Origin: GCA-003244245 sp963822695
Lineage (GTDB): Bacteria > Actinomycetota > Actinomycetes > Mycobacteriales > Pseudonocardiaceae
Assembly (NCBI GenBank): GCA_963822695.1
Contig: CAWGJH010000024.1
Span: 186,001 to 250,000 of the forward strand
Direction of reading: 5' to 3'
Length of the DNA stretch: 64,000 bases
Shown: in pieces, positions 40,799-50,255 of the stretch
How the letters are laid out: each line of letters starts with the position of its first letter
Position numbering within the stretch: position 1 is the stretch's first letter
Position numbers and translations under genes: made by a program
Notes under the pieces: model-generated
What the model was told of the DNA's origin: nothing
Database searches by the model: none
What the model saw: only the letters and a program-made list of their open reading frames with translations

Positions 40799-43681
40799 TC
40801 ACGTGGTGTGGCGGGCCATGGTGCGTAGCACGTACTGAAGAATTCCGCCGTTGCGGAAGTATTCGGCCTCGCCGGGGGTGTCGATTCGTAGCACGGCGTT
40901 GAACTCCACCGGATCTGCCCCTGTTGGATCTGCTCCTGTTGGATCTGCCCCTGGGCGGGTGGCCTTGAGGTACATGGTAGCTGGGATGGAGCCACCGTTG
41001 AGCGCGGTAACGCCGGAGATGTCGAAGGTCTCGGTGCCATCCAGACCCAGCGACAACGCCGACTCTCCGGGCAGGAACTGCAGCGGGAGCACGCCCATGC
41101 CGATCAGGTTGGAGCGGTGAATCCGCTCGAAGGACTCGGCAAGCACCGCGCGGACTCCGAGTAGCCGGGTGCCCTTGGCCGCCCAGTCTCGCGAGGAACC
41201 CGAGCCGTATTCCTTGCCGCCCAGGATTAGTAGCGGGATGCCGGCCTGCGCATAGCGCTGTGCGGCGTCGTAGATCGGCACCGGGTCGGCGCCGGGAGAT
41301 GCGGTGAAGTCGCGGGTGTAGCCGCCGGTGACGTCCTTGAGTAGCAGGTTGCGCAGCCGGCTGTTGGCAAACGTGCCACGGATCATCACCTCGTGATTGC
41401 CCCGGCGAGATCCATAGGAGTTGAAGTACTTGCGCTCGACCCCCCGTTCGGCGAGGTAGCGGCCCGCGGGGGAGTCCGCCCTGATCGCCCCGGCGGGAGA
41501 GATGTGATCAGTGGTCACCGAATCCCCCAGCAGCGCCAGCACCCGAGCACCCGAGATGTCGGCCACCGGCGCTGGTTGCGCTGTCATCCCCTCGAAATAC
41601 GGGGGCTTACGAACGTAGGTCGACTCCGGATCCCAGGTGAAGGTCTCGCCTTCCGGCGTCGGCAGTGACTGCCAGCGAACGTCACCGGCGAAGACATCGG
41701 CGTAGTCCTTGGTGAACATCTCCTGGCTGATCGCGAACTCGATCACCTTCTGGACCTCCCCCGGCGAGGGCCAGATATCAGCCAGAAAGACCGGGTTGCC
41801 GTCGGGGTCGTGCCCCAGCGGCTCGCTGGCGAAGTCGATGTCCATCGTTCCGGCCAGCGCATAGGCGATCACTAATGGTGGTGAGGCGAGGTAGTTCATC
41901 GTGACATCCGGGTTGATCCGGCCCTCAAAGTTGCGGTTGCCGGACAGCACGCTGACCACCGCGAGGTCGCCGTCATGGATGGCCTGCGAGACCCCCTCGG
42001 GCAGCGGACCCGAGTTACCGATGCACGTGGTGCAGCCATAGCCGACCAGGTGATAGCCGAGCTTCTCCAAGTACGGCCACAGCCCAGCCTTCTCGTAGTA
42101 GTCGGTGACCACCTGGGAACCGGGTGCCATCGACGTCTTCACCCATGGCTTGACGGTCAGACCCAGCTCGACGGCGTTGCGGGCCAGCAGCGCCGCACCA
42201 ATCATCACCGACGGGTTGGACGTGTTGGTGCACGAGGTGATCGAAGCAATCACCACGGCACCATGGTCGATCTCATACCTAGTGCCTTCGGCGAGCCGCA
42301 CTGGTGTCGGGGAGCTCGAACGGCCCTGCGCGCCGGCTGCGGTCGAGAGCGCCCGGCGAGGCTTACCCGCGCCATTGTCGCTGCTCACCGCGCTCGCATC
42401 GCTGGCCGGAAAGGACTGAACGCCCGCCTGGTCCACTGCGGACTCCGCAGCACCGGCGTAGCTGACCAGCGCCTGCCGGAACGCCGCCTTGGCGTCGGAC
42501 AGCGAGATCCGGTCCTGCGGGCGCTTGGGCCCGGCGATGGAGGGGACCACGGTGGACAGATCCAGCTCAAGGTATTCGGAGTAGGTGGCCTCCCGGCGCG
42601 GGTCGTGCCAGAGATCCTGCTCCTTGGCGTACGCCTCGACCAAAGCGAGTTGCGCGGCGGGACGGCCAGTGAGCTCCAGGTAGCGGATGGTCTCCTCGTC
42701 GATCGGGAAGATCGCGCACGTCGAGCCGAACTCCGGGCTCATGTTGCCGATGGTGGCGCGGTTGGCCAGCGGCACCGCCGCCACACCCGCACCGTAAAAC
42801 TCGACGAACTTCCCGACCACGCCGTGCTGGCGAAGCATCTCCGTCAGGGTGAGCACGACATCGGTGGCGGTCGCCCCCGGCGGGATGGATCCGGTGAGCT
42901 TGCAGCCGACCACCTGCGGGATGAGCATCGACACCGGCTGACCGAGCATGGCGGCCTCGGCCTCGATGCCACCCACGCCCCACCCCAGCACACCGAGCCC
43001 GTTGACCATCGTGGTGTGGCTGTCGGTGCCCACCACGGTGTCCGGATAGGCCTGACCGTTGCGGACCATCACGGTGCGGGCCAGGTGCTCAATGTTGACC
43101 TGATGCACGATCCCGGTCCCCGGTGGGACCACCGTTAACTCACCGAAAGCGTCCTGCCCCCAGCGCAGGAACTGGTAACGCTCCCGGTTCCGCTGGTACT
43201 CCAGGTCGACATTGCGCTCGAGGGCGTCCGAGCGGCCGTACACGTCGGCGATCACGGAGTGGTCGATGACCAGCTCAGCCGGAGCCAGCGGATTGACCGT
43301 CCGCGGGTCACCACCCAGCGCCATGATCGCCTCGCGCATCGTGGCCAGATCGACCAGGCAGGGCACCCCGGTGAAATCCTGCATGATGACCCGGGCTGGG
43401 GTGAACTGGATCTCGATAGACGGCTGCGCCTGTGCGTCCCAGCAGGCGAGCGCCCCGATGTGGGCGGCCGTGACGTGCGCACCAACAGCGTCTGACTCCC
43501 AGCGCAACAGATTTTCCAGCAACACCTTCAGGCTGTACGGCAGGGCACGCCACTGGGTGCCGAGCCGCCGCTCCAACTCGGCCAACCGGAACACCTCGTA
43601 ACGGGCGGTCCCGACGGACAACGTGCCACGGGTACCAAAGCTGTCGGCACTCGCTGCTGCGTGGGTCACTGGCTCCTCCAT
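40799..43681 (-). CDS. acnA: Aconitate hydratase A
   Basis: 960 residues, the size of AcnA/IRP1-type aconitases. It isomerises citrate and isocitrate in the TCA cycle. The [4Fe-4S] ligands lie in ASITSCTNTSNPSVMIGAAL near residue 480 and YGCTTCIGNSGPLPEG near 545; TDSHTTMVNGLGVLGWGVGG near 215 and GGKEYGSGSSRDWAAKGTRL near 815 are also diagnostic. Near the C-terminus there is a small in-frame tandem repeat (GADPT three times, 40908-40953). A Ser/Gly-rich linker of about 45 residues (SASDASAVSSDNGAGKP...) before the second half is longer than usual. First gene of the mycobacterial-like synteny block. Confidence 0.97.
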   Translation of the reverse strand: MEEPVTHAAASADSFGTRGTLSVGTARYEVFRLAELERRLGTQWRALPYSLKVLLENLLRWESDAVGAHVTAAHIGALACWDAQAQPSIEIQFTPARVIMQDFTGVPCLVDLATMREAIMALGGDPRTVNPLAPAELVIDHSVIADVYGRSDALERNVDLEYQRNRERYQFLRWGQDAFGELTVVPPGTGIVHQVNIEHLARTVMVRNGQAYPDTVVGTDSHTTMVNGLGVLGWGVGGIEAEAAMLGQPVSMLIPQVVGCKLTGSIPPGATATDVVLTLTEMLRQHGVVGKFVEFYGAGVAAVPLANRATIGNMSPEFGSTCAIFPIDEETIRYLELTGRPAAQLALVEAYAKEQDLWHDPRREATYSEYLELDLSTVVPSIAGPKRPQDRISLSDAKAAFRQALVSYAGAAESAVDQAGVQSFPASDASAVSSDNGAGKPRRALSTAAGAQGRSSSPTPVRLAEGTRYEIDHGAVVIASITSCTNTSNPSVMIGAALLARNAVELGLTVKPWVKTSMAPGSQVVTDYYEKAGLWPYLEKLGYHLVGYGCTTCIGNSGPLPEGVSQAIHDGDLAVVSVLSGNRNFEGRINPDVTMNYLASPPLVIAYALAGTMDIDFASEPLGHDPDGNPVFLADIWPSPGEVQKVIEFAISQEMFTKDYADVFAGDVRWQSLPTPEGETFTWDPESTYVRKPPYFEGMTAQPAPVADISGARVLALLGDSVTTDHISPAGAIRADSPAGRYLAERGVERKYFNSYGSRRGNHEVMIRGTFANSRLRNLLLKDVTGGYTRDFTASPGADPVPIYDAAQRYAQAGIPLLILGGKEYGSGSSRDWAAKGTRLLGVRAVLAESFERIHRSNLIGMGVLPLQFLPGESALSLGLDGTETFDISGVTALNGGSIPATMYLKATRPGADPTGADPTGADPVEFNAVLRIDTPGEAEYFRNGGILQYVLRTMARHTT

Positions 43682-43885
43682 TGGAGAGGGCTAGGCTGGT
43701 GCCCTCCACCTGACTCTACGTCTGGCCGTCTGCTGGCGGGATCGGCGGGCGAAGCCTTAACGGCGGGGTAAAGCGCTTGAGCGATCGCCGTAATCCGCTG
43801 TACGGAGTCCGGGACCTCATATCAGGGAGTGACCCATACCCTGAGGGCGGTATCTGTCACGAGACCAAGCCGGAGGCGGCAGACC

Positions 43886-45424
43886 ATGCGGGTGCCCTTG
43901 ACCATCGCCGACTTCCTTGCCCGCGGCGAGACGGCGTTCGCCCAGTCTGTCGCGGTCGTGGACGAATCCGTCCAACCGGCCCCACCGGTACCGACATCAA
44001 CCTACCGGGAGTTGGGGGGCAGGGTCCGCGCCTGGCAGGCCGGTCTGGACGCGCTCAGGGTGGGTGCGGGGGAGCGGGTGGCCGTGGTCAGCCACAACTG
44101 CGCCCGGCTGCTCGAGCTGCTGTATGCGGTCCCGGCCAGCGGCCGCATCTGCGTGCCGGTGAACTTCCGGCTCCGCTCCGAGGAGGTGAATTACATCGTT
44201 TCACACAGCGGCTCGTCGGTGCTGCTGGTCAACCCGGAACTCGACGAAGCCCTCAAAGCAGTGGCTGCGCCGCACCGTTTCGTGCTCGGCGGCGAGACCG
44301 AGGAGCAGGTGATGCGCTTCGACACCGAGCCGCGCCCGTGGGCCGAGCCAGACGAGGACGCCACGGCGACGATCAACTATACCTCGGGCACCACCGCGCG
44401 ACCCAAGGGAGTGCAGCTGACCCACCGCAACATCTGGATCAACGCGGTCACCTTCGCACTGCATACCCGCGCCTGGGAGCGCGACGTCTACCTGCACACC
44501 CTGCCGATGTTCCACTGCAATGGCTGGGGAATGCCCTTTGGGCTCGCCGGGCTGGGAGCCAAGCAGATCGCGCTACGCAAGGTGGACGGTGCCGAGATTC
44601 TGCGGCGGGTCGCCGAGCACGGCGTGACGTTGATGTGCGGCGCCCCCACAGTGTGGCACGCGGTACTGGAGGCAGCCGCACGTTGGGACGGCGAGATCCC
44701 CGGGCGAGGGCGGGTGCGGCTGGTCTGCGCGGGTGCGCCACCCCCGACCAGAGTGATTCAACGGGTCGACGAGGAACTTGGTTGGGAATTCATGCAGATC
44801 TACGGACTCACCGAGACCGCACCACTGCTGACCTTCAACCGCGGCGCGCCGGCCGATGACGATCTGCCCGCCGCTGACCGCGCCCGCAGGCTGTCCCGGG
44901 CTGGTGCCCCCGCGTTGGGCGTGCAGCTGCGCATCTCCCAGTCCGGTGAGGTGCTAGCCCGCTCCAACGTCGTGATGGCCGGCTACTGGGACAGCCCACA
45001 GGCCAGCAGCGATGTGCTCGCGGACGGCTGGTTTCACACCGGTGACGGCGGGTCGGTGGATGAGCAGGGCTACCTGTCTATCACTGACCGGAAGAAGGAT
45101 GTGATCATCACCGGCGGTGAGAACGTTTCTTCCATTGAGGTGGAGGACTGCCTGTTCAGCCACCCGGCGGTGGCCGAGGTGGCGGTGATCGGTGTGCCCT
45201 CCGACCGCTGGGGTGAGACGGTCAAGGCGCTCGTCGTGATGGCTGCGGGGGAGCAGGCCACCGAGGACGAGATCATCACCTACTGCAAGAAGCGGCTGGC
45301 CGGCTACAAGGCGCCGACGTCGGTGGAGTTTCGCGAGGCGATTCCGCGCACCGCCACCGGGAAGATCCAGAAGTTCAAGCTGCGCCAAGAGTACTGGGAG
45401 GGCCCGGAGCGCCAGGTGAACTGA
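43886..45424 (+). CDS. AMP-dependent acyl-CoA synthetase/ligase
   Basis: 512 residues from the ATG at 43886 (GGAGG 9 nt upstream). It activates a carboxylate as acyl-AMP, then acyl-CoA. Motifs: P-loop YTSGTTARPKGVQLTHRN near residue 168, GWEFMQIYGLTETAPLLTFN near 305, GWFHTGDGGSVDEQGYLSIT near 390, DRKKDVIITGGENVSSIEVE near 412, and the acetyl-able lysine near ATGKIQKFKLRQ. Resembles medium/long-chain fatty-acid or aryl-CoA ligases; substrate unknown. Between acnA and ripA, where M. tuberculosis has Rv1476. The gap to ripA contains repeats. Confidence 0.92.
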   Translation: MRVPLTIADFLARGETAFAQSVAVVDESVQPAPPVPTSTYRELGGRVRAWQAGLDALRVGAGERVAVVSHNCARLLELLYAVPASGRICVPVNFRLRSEEVNYIVSHSGSSVLLVNPELDEALKAVAAPHRFVLGGETEEQVMRFDTEPRPWAEPDEDATATINYTSGTTARPKGVQLTHRNIWINAVTFALHTRAWERDVYLHTLPMFHCNGWGMPFGLAGLGAKQIALRKVDGAEILRRVAEHGVTLMCGAPTVWHAVLEAAARWDGEIPGRGRVRLVCAGAPPPTRVIQRVDEELGWEFMQIYGLTETAPLLTFNRGAPADDDLPAADRARRLSRAGAPALGVQLRISQSGEVLARSNVVMAGYWDSPQASSDVLADGWFHTGDGGSVDEQGYLSITDRKKDVIITGGENVSSIEVEDCLFSHPAVAEVAVIGVPSDRWGETVKALVVMAAGEQATEDEIITYCKKRLAGYKAPTSVEFREAIPRTATGKIQKFKLRQEYWEGPERQVN

Positions 45425-45497
45425 TCTCTCCGCCGCCTGTACCCGAGAGGCGCCGGCCCGGCAATTGACCAGTCGGCAGGCGCCCGCTCTCGCCTGT

Positions 45498-45701
45498 GAT
45501 CAATGAACCCCTCGACGATCGATGAACCCCTCTGGACTCGGATCGATTACAGAAAGTGATAAACCAGTCTCGCGTGTAACACGTGTGGTTGATGTTGTGA
45601 AAGTTGCGCAGGAGAGTCTTGGTGTCTCTGAGGGGCACATGGCACAGTGCATCCGCAGGCTTACAGAGGGGCACATCTGGAGGGACCCCATCTGGAGGGA
45701 C
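45498..45701 (+). repeat. Three pairs of direct repeats in the ripA leader region
   Basis: GATCAATGAACCCCTC (45498-45513) and GATCGATGAACCCCTC (45517-45532), period 19. GAGGGGCACAT at 45630-45640 and 45666-45676, period 36. CATCTGGAGGGAC at 45674-45686 and 45689-45701, period 15, ending 19 bp before the GTG of ripA. A CGTGTAACACG palindrome lies near 45572. No riboswitch consensus was recognised in this 296-bp gap; the repeats may be regulator binding sites. Confidence 0.5.
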
Positions 45702-45720
45702 ACGGGGGAAGGAGTGAGGT

Positions 45721-47043
45721 GTGAGCGTCCGGACTCGGCGTCACCTCGCCGGCCGAGCGTTGGTCCCAGCGTTGCTCACGGTGCTGGCGCTGGTGGGACG
45801 CCCCGCTATGGGGGAAGCGTTGCCGCCACCCCCGCCCAATCCCAGCGACGATGACCTCAAGTCCGGTCAGGCTCACGTCGATGTCACCGCGACCCGGGTC
45901 GGGCAGCTGGCCAACCAGGTCGCCCAGGCCGACGCTGCCCTGCTGGCCCTTCAGTCCCAGGTTGAGCTCAGGCACGAACAAGCCAACAAGGCGCTGATCG
46001 ACCAGCAAACCGCGGACACCGCCGCAGCTGCCGCGACGCTCGCGGCAGATAACGCCCGCGCGGAGGCCGACGAGGCCGCTGCGCAGATCGTGGTGGCGCA
46101 TCGGGATCTCGACCAATTCGCTGCCGCGAGTTTCCGGCAAGGCAGCACGGTCGGATCACTATCGGCCTTCCTCGGGTCGACCAGTCCGAAGGACATGCTC
46201 GCCAGGGCCGAGTTGCTGGATGCAGTGGGAGGTGCTCAGCTGCACGCGGTGGAGAACATGCGGCGAGCCCGCGTCGATGCAGCCAACAAGGATTCCCAAA
46301 CTCGGGCGGCCCTTGCGGCAGCTCAGGCCGCCGAACAGGCTGCCGCCGACGCCAAGACCGCACTTGAGGGCGCCTATCGGGTGGCCATCGACACGGAGAC
46401 AGCGCAATCCGCACAATCCAAAGCTCTGCAGGAACATAAGGCGGACCTTGAGCGCCAGCTCTACGAGGCGCAGAACGCCGTTGCCGGGTTGCGCGGGCAG
46501 CGGCAGCGCTACGAGGAGTGGCGCGCGGAACGGGATCGCGAACAGGCTGCCGCCGCTGCGGCGGCCGCAGCGGCCGAGCGAAGTACCCCGGCTACTAGTG
46601 GTGGGTCTCGGCTCGTCGCTGGGGGCGTCCAGTCAGTGATCAATCGGGCGATGGCGCAGCTTGGTGTCCGCTACTCGTGGGGCGGCGGAAACGCCCAGGG
46701 ACCCACGGTCGGTGTTCGGGACGGTGGCGTCGCGGACACCTACGGCGACTACCGCAGGGTCGGCTTCGATTGCTCCGGTCTGATGATCTACGTTTTCTCT
46801 CATGCGCTCGGTTATGCGTTACCACACTACAGCGGCTTTCAGTACAATTCCGGCCACAAGGTGCCGCTGGCCCAAAAGCGCCCAGGCGACATGCTTTTTT
46901 GGGGCACGGGGGGAGACATCCATCATGTGGCGCTCTATATCGGCGGCGAGCAGATGATTGAGGCCCCATACTCGGGTGCTGCGGTCCGTGTCACGTCGGT
47001 GCGCTATACCGAGATCATGCCCTACGCAGTCCGGGTGCTCTGA
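45721..47043 (+). CDS. ripA: Secreted NlpC/P60 peptidoglycan endopeptidase (RipA-like)
   Basis: 440 residues from the GTG at 45721 (GGAAGGAG upstream). A signal peptide (RALVPALLTVLALVGRPAMG) is followed by a long coiled-coil domain (residues about 45-280, rich in Ala/Gln/Glu) as in RipA/RipC. The catalytic NlpC/P60 domain has the Cys in RVGFDCSGLMIYVFSHAL near 355 and the His in GGDIHHVALYIGGEQMIEAP near 405. It cleaves stem peptides at the septum during daughter cell separation. Same position as ripA (Rv1477) relative to moxR1 in M. tuberculosis. A poly-Ala stretch (AAAAAAAAA) near 285 links the domains. Confidence 0.9.
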   Translation: MSVRTRRHLAGRALVPALLTVLALVGRPAMGEALPPPPPNPSDDDLKSGQAHVDVTATRVGQLANQVAQADAALLALQSQVELRHEQANKALIDQQTADTAAAAATLAADNARAEADEAAAQIVVAHRDLDQFAAASFRQGSTVGSLSAFLGSTSPKDMLARAELLDAVGGAQLHAVENMRRARVDAANKDSQTRAALAAAQAAEQAAADAKTALEGAYRVAIDTETAQSAQSKALQEHKADLERQLYEAQNAVAGLRGQRQRYEEWRAERDREQAAAAAAAAAAERSTPATSGGSRLVAGGVQSVINRAMAQLGVRYSWGGGNAQGPTVGVRDGGVADTYGDYRRVGFDCSGLMIYVFSHALGYALPHYSGFQYNSGHKVPLAQKRPGDMLFWGTGGDIHHVALYIGGEQMIEAPYSGAAVRVTSVRYTEIMPYAVRVL

Positions 47044-47137
47044 CCTGACGCTTCACCATCATCTTCACAGCCGTCACACTGGCGCGGGGGTTGGGTCTGC
47101 CTGGACCCCTGGACAGTGTGATGCCCTAGGAGGACCC

Positions 47138-48241
47138 GTGAGCGACGCCGATGGCGGAGCGCCCCCGCCAGCATCCGGTCCGTCCAGCCACGCCGGCCGA
47201 CTAGCGACCCCCGCCAGAGACGCCCAGCTGATCGAGCGGACCGTCTTCGAGATCCAGCGGGTGATCGTGGGGCAAGGTCGCCTGGTCGAGCGGATGCTCG
47301 TCGGCCTGCTGGCCCGCGGGCACCTCCTGCTCGAGGGCGTGCCGGGGGTGGCCAAGACCCTCGCTGTGGAGACCATCGCCCGGGTGGTGGGTGGCTCGTT
47401 CTCCCGCATTCAGTTCACTCCCGACCTGGTTCCCGCCGACATTCTCGGCACCCGCATCTACCGGCAGGGACGGGAGCAGTTCGACGTTGAGCTGGGGCCG
47501 GTGATGGCTAACTTCGTGCTCGCCGACGAGATCAACCGGGCGCCGGCCAAAGTGCAGTCGGCGTTGCTGGAGGTGATGGCCGAACGGCACGTGTCGATCG
47601 GCGGCACCACCTACCCGACACCCCAGCCGTTCTTCGTGCTGGCCACCCAGAACCCCATTGAGAACGAAGGTGTCTACCCGCTTCCCGAGGCGCAACGCGA
47701 CCGGTTCCTGTTCAAGATCCCGGTGGAATACCCCACGGTCGAAGAGGAACGGGAGATCATCTACCGGATGGGCGTGCACCCTCCTGAGCCGCATCAGGTG
47801 CTCGATCCCGTCGAGCTGATCAGGCTGCAAGAGGTCGCTGCACGGGTGTTCGTGCACCATGCCTTGGTCAACTACGTGGTGCGGCTGGTACTCGCTACCC
47901 GCACGCCCGCCGAGCATGGTCTGTCCGATGTCGCCGGGTGGGTGGCCTACGGCGCCTCCCCCCGAGCCAGCCTGGGCATCGTTGCGGCGGCCCGTGCGTT
48001 GGCGTTGATCCGCGGGCGGGACTACGTGCTGCCGCAGGATGTGGTGGACGTCTCGGCCGATGTGCTCCGGCACCGCCTGGTGCTCTCCTACGACGCGCTG
48101 GCCGATGGTGTGCCGGTGGAGCACATCGTCACCCGGGTGTTGCAAACCGTGCCGATGCCGCAGGTTTCCGCCCGCCCCCAGGGCGTAGGCCCGGTTGCGG
48201 GTGGTCCGGGAACGCCGGCCGGGGTGGCGGGCCAGAGCTGA
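47138..48241 (+). CDS. moxR: MoxR-family AAA+ ATPase
   Basis: 367 residues from the GTG at 47138 with AGGAGG just upstream. Walker A LLEGVPGVAKTLAVETIA near residue 68, Walker B NFVLADEINRAPAKVQSALL near 124, sensor 1 VLATQNPIENEGVYPLPEAQ near 168, RDRFLFKI arginine finger near 190. MoxR proteins work with the following DUF58 and VWA-domain products as a chaperone complex thought to activate membrane or cell-wall proteins. Position matches moxR1 (Rv1479). Confidence 0.95.
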   Translation: MSDADGGAPPPASGPSSHAGRLATPARDAQLIERTVFEIQRVIVGQGRLVERMLVGLLARGHLLLEGVPGVAKTLAVETIARVVGGSFSRIQFTPDLVPADILGTRIYRQGREQFDVELGPVMANFVLADEINRAPAKVQSALLEVMAERHVSIGGTTYPTPQPFFVLATQNPIENEGVYPLPEAQRDRFLFKIPVEYPTVEEEREIIYRMGVHPPEPHQVLDPVELIRLQEVAARVFVHHALVNYVVRLVLATRTPAEHGLSDVAGWVAYGASPRASLGIVAAARALALIRGRDYVLPQDVVDVSADVLRHRLVLSYDALADGVPVEHIVTRVLQTVPMPQVSARPQGVGPVAGGPGTPAGVAGQS

Positions 48242-48276
48242 CGAATGATGGCCTCACCGGTGGATGGCCTGCTCGA

Positions 48277-49239
48277 ATGACGGCGCGGGGTGAGCGGGGT
48301 GAGCGGCACCATTGGGCGCCGCCGGCGTTGCGCGAGGGGCGCATGGAGGCTGGGCTACGCGCGCTGGAGCTCACGGTGCGGCACCGGCTGGACGGTCTGC
48401 TGCAGGGCAATCACCTCGGCTTGGTGCCGGGACCGGGTACTGAGCCGGGCGAGGCCAGGCGGTACCAACCCGGCGACGACGTCCGGCGGATGGACTGGGC
48501 AGTCACCGCGCGCACCACTGAACCGCATATCCGGGACACCGTCGCGGATCGTGAGTTGGAGACCTGGCTGGCCGTGGACCTGTCTGCCAGCCTCGACTTC
48601 GGTACCGCGGAATGCGACAAGCGGGAGCTTGCGGTGGCCGCCTGCGCCGCCGTGACGCATCTGACCCGGGGCGGCGGGAACCGGGTCGGAGCCGTGGTCA
48701 GTACCGGGGCGGACGTGCTGCGGATACCAGCCCGCGGCGGTCAGCCGCATGCCCGCGGGATGATTCGCCGGATCGCCGAGATGCCGCGCGCCGCCGAAGG
48801 CATCCGCGGCGACCTAGCTGGGATACTCGAACAGCTGCGCCGCCCACCGCGCCGCCGCGGGTTGGTCGTGGTCATCTCGGACTTCCTCGGTCCACGGCCT
48901 GGGGACGTCTTCGACTGGGAGCGGCCGCTGCGCGGGCTGTCTGCCCGGCATGACCTGATCGCGATCGAAGTACTCGACCCGCGTGACCTCGAACTGCCCG
49001 ACATGGGCACGGTGGTGCTCGCTGATCCGGAGACTGGGCGGCAGCGGGAGGTCGTGACCACGCCGCTGCTGCGCCGCGAGTTCGCCGCCGCAGCGGCCGC
49101 TCATCGCGCCGAGGTGGCCGCGACGCTGCGGCGATGCGGTGGGGCGCAGCTGACGCTGCGCACCGACTCCGACTGGGTGTCCGACATGGTGCGCTTTGCG
49201 GTCGCTCGCAAGCGCCACTGGTCGGGAGGTGTCGCATGA
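48277..49239 (+). CDS. DUF58 domain protein, MoxR partner
   Basis: 320 residues from the ATG at 48277. The DUF58 signature GEARRYQPGDDVRRMDWAVT is near residue 58, preceded by LVPGPGTEPG; ELETWLAVDLSASLDFGTAE near 91 is a degenerate VWA metal site (DxSxS). Cytosolic, no membrane helix. Counterpart of Rv1480. Its stop overlaps the start of the next gene (ATGA), implying coupled synthesis of a MoxR-DUF58-VWA set. Confidence 0.92.
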   Translation: MTARGERGERHHWAPPALREGRMEAGLRALELTVRHRLDGLLQGNHLGLVPGPGTEPGEARRYQPGDDVRRMDWAVTARTTEPHIRDTVADRELETWLAVDLSASLDFGTAECDKRELAVAACAAVTHLTRGGGNRVGAVVSTGADVLRIPARGGQPHARGMIRRIAEMPRAAEGIRGDLAGILEQLRRPPRRRGLVVVISDFLGPRPGDVFDWERPLRGLSARHDLIAIEVLDPRDLELPDMGTVVLADPETGRQREVVTTPLLRREFAAAAAAHRAEVAATLRRCGGAQLTLRTDSDWVSDMVRFAVARKRHWSGGVA

Positions 49240-50219
49240 GCCTCACCGGGTTCACCACTCCGCTGTGGTTCCTGCTACTGGTGGTGGTTGCCGCGCTGGC
49301 GGTCGGCTACGTCTGGATGCAGCGCCGGCGCCACCGGCAGGTGTTGCGCTTTGCCAATCTCGCCATGCTGGAGCGGGTCGCGCCCCATCATCAGGGTTGG
49401 TGGCGGCACCTGCCGGCGGCACTGCTGCTCGCTGCCCTGGTGCTGCTCACCCTCGCGCTGGCCGGTCCCACCGCGGAGCGGAAGGTGCCGCGCAACCGGG
49501 CCACCGTCATGCTGCTGATCGACGTGTCACTGTCCATGCGGGCCACCGACATCGAACCGAGCAGGATAGCGGCGGCCCAGCGGGAGGCGAAGAGGTTTGC
49601 CCACGACCTCACCGCGGGGGTGAACCTGGGTCTGGTGTCCTTCGCCGGCTCGGCCACCGTACTGGTCTCGCCGACCACCGAGCGAGCCTCGGTGATCCGG
49701 GCCATCGACAATCTCAAGCTTGCCGAGGCCACCGGTACCGGTGAGGCGATCTTCGCTGCACTGTCCTCGATTGAGGCGTTCGGCGCTGTGGTCTCGGATG
49801 CCCAAGGACCGCCACCGGCGCGCATTGTGCTGCTCACCGACGGCAAACAGACGGTGCCGACACCCGACGGCGACGACCCCCGTGGCGGGTTCACCGCAGC
49901 CCGCGCCGCAGCCGCCGCCAAGGTCCCGATCTCGGCGATCTCCTTCGGCACCGCCTACGGCCAGGTAGAGATCAATGGCGAGCCCCAGCCAGTGCCCGCC
50001 GATGACGAGTCGATCCGGCACATTGCACATTTGTCCGGAGGGCAATTCTACGACGCCACTAGCGCCGGTCAGCTCAGCGACGTTGTCAACACCCTGGGCG
50101 AGCAGATCGGCTACGAGACCACACGAGCCGACGCGAGCAAGACGTGGCTGATCGCGGGCACCCTCGCCGCGGTACTCGCTGCCGCCGGCGCGTTAGCTAT
50201 CGGGCAGCGGCTGCCCTGA
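49236..50219 (+). CDS. VWA-domain membrane protein, MoxR partner
   Basis: 327 residues. Two N-terminal membrane helices (LWFLLLVVVAALAVGYVWM and HLPAALLLAALVLLTLALAG) and one at the C-terminus (TWLIAGTLAAVLAAAGALAIG) flank a von Willebrand A domain with an intact MIDAS motif, VMLLIDVSLSMRATDIEPSR (DxSxS) near residue 90, and IVLLTDGKQTVP near 200. Counterpart of Rv1481. ATG at 49236 is coupled to the DUF58 gene. Confidence 0.93.
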   Translation: MSLTGFTTPLWFLLLVVVAALAVGYVWMQRRRHRQVLRFANLAMLERVAPHHQGWWRHLPAALLLAALVLLTLALAGPTAERKVPRNRATVMLLIDVSLSMRATDIEPSRIAAAQREAKRFAHDLTAGVNLGLVSFAGSATVLVSPTTERASVIRAIDNLKLAEATGTGEAIFAALSSIEAFGAVVSDAQGPPPARIVLLTDGKQTVPTPDGDDPRGGFTAARAAAAAKVPISAISFGTAYGQVEINGEPQPVPADDESIRHIAHLSGGQFYDATSAGQLSDVVNTLGEQIGYETTRADASKTWLIAGTLAAVLAAAGALAIGQRLP

Positions 50220-50255
50220 CACATTCCACTCAGATCCGTCCCGAAAGGCGCGCCC

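Noticed and set aside
45425..45720. c-di-AMP (ydaO-type) riboswitch before ripA, as known for other actinobacterial cell-wall hydrolases
   Set aside because: I looked for the conserved GA-rich motifs and did not find them; only direct repeats are evident.
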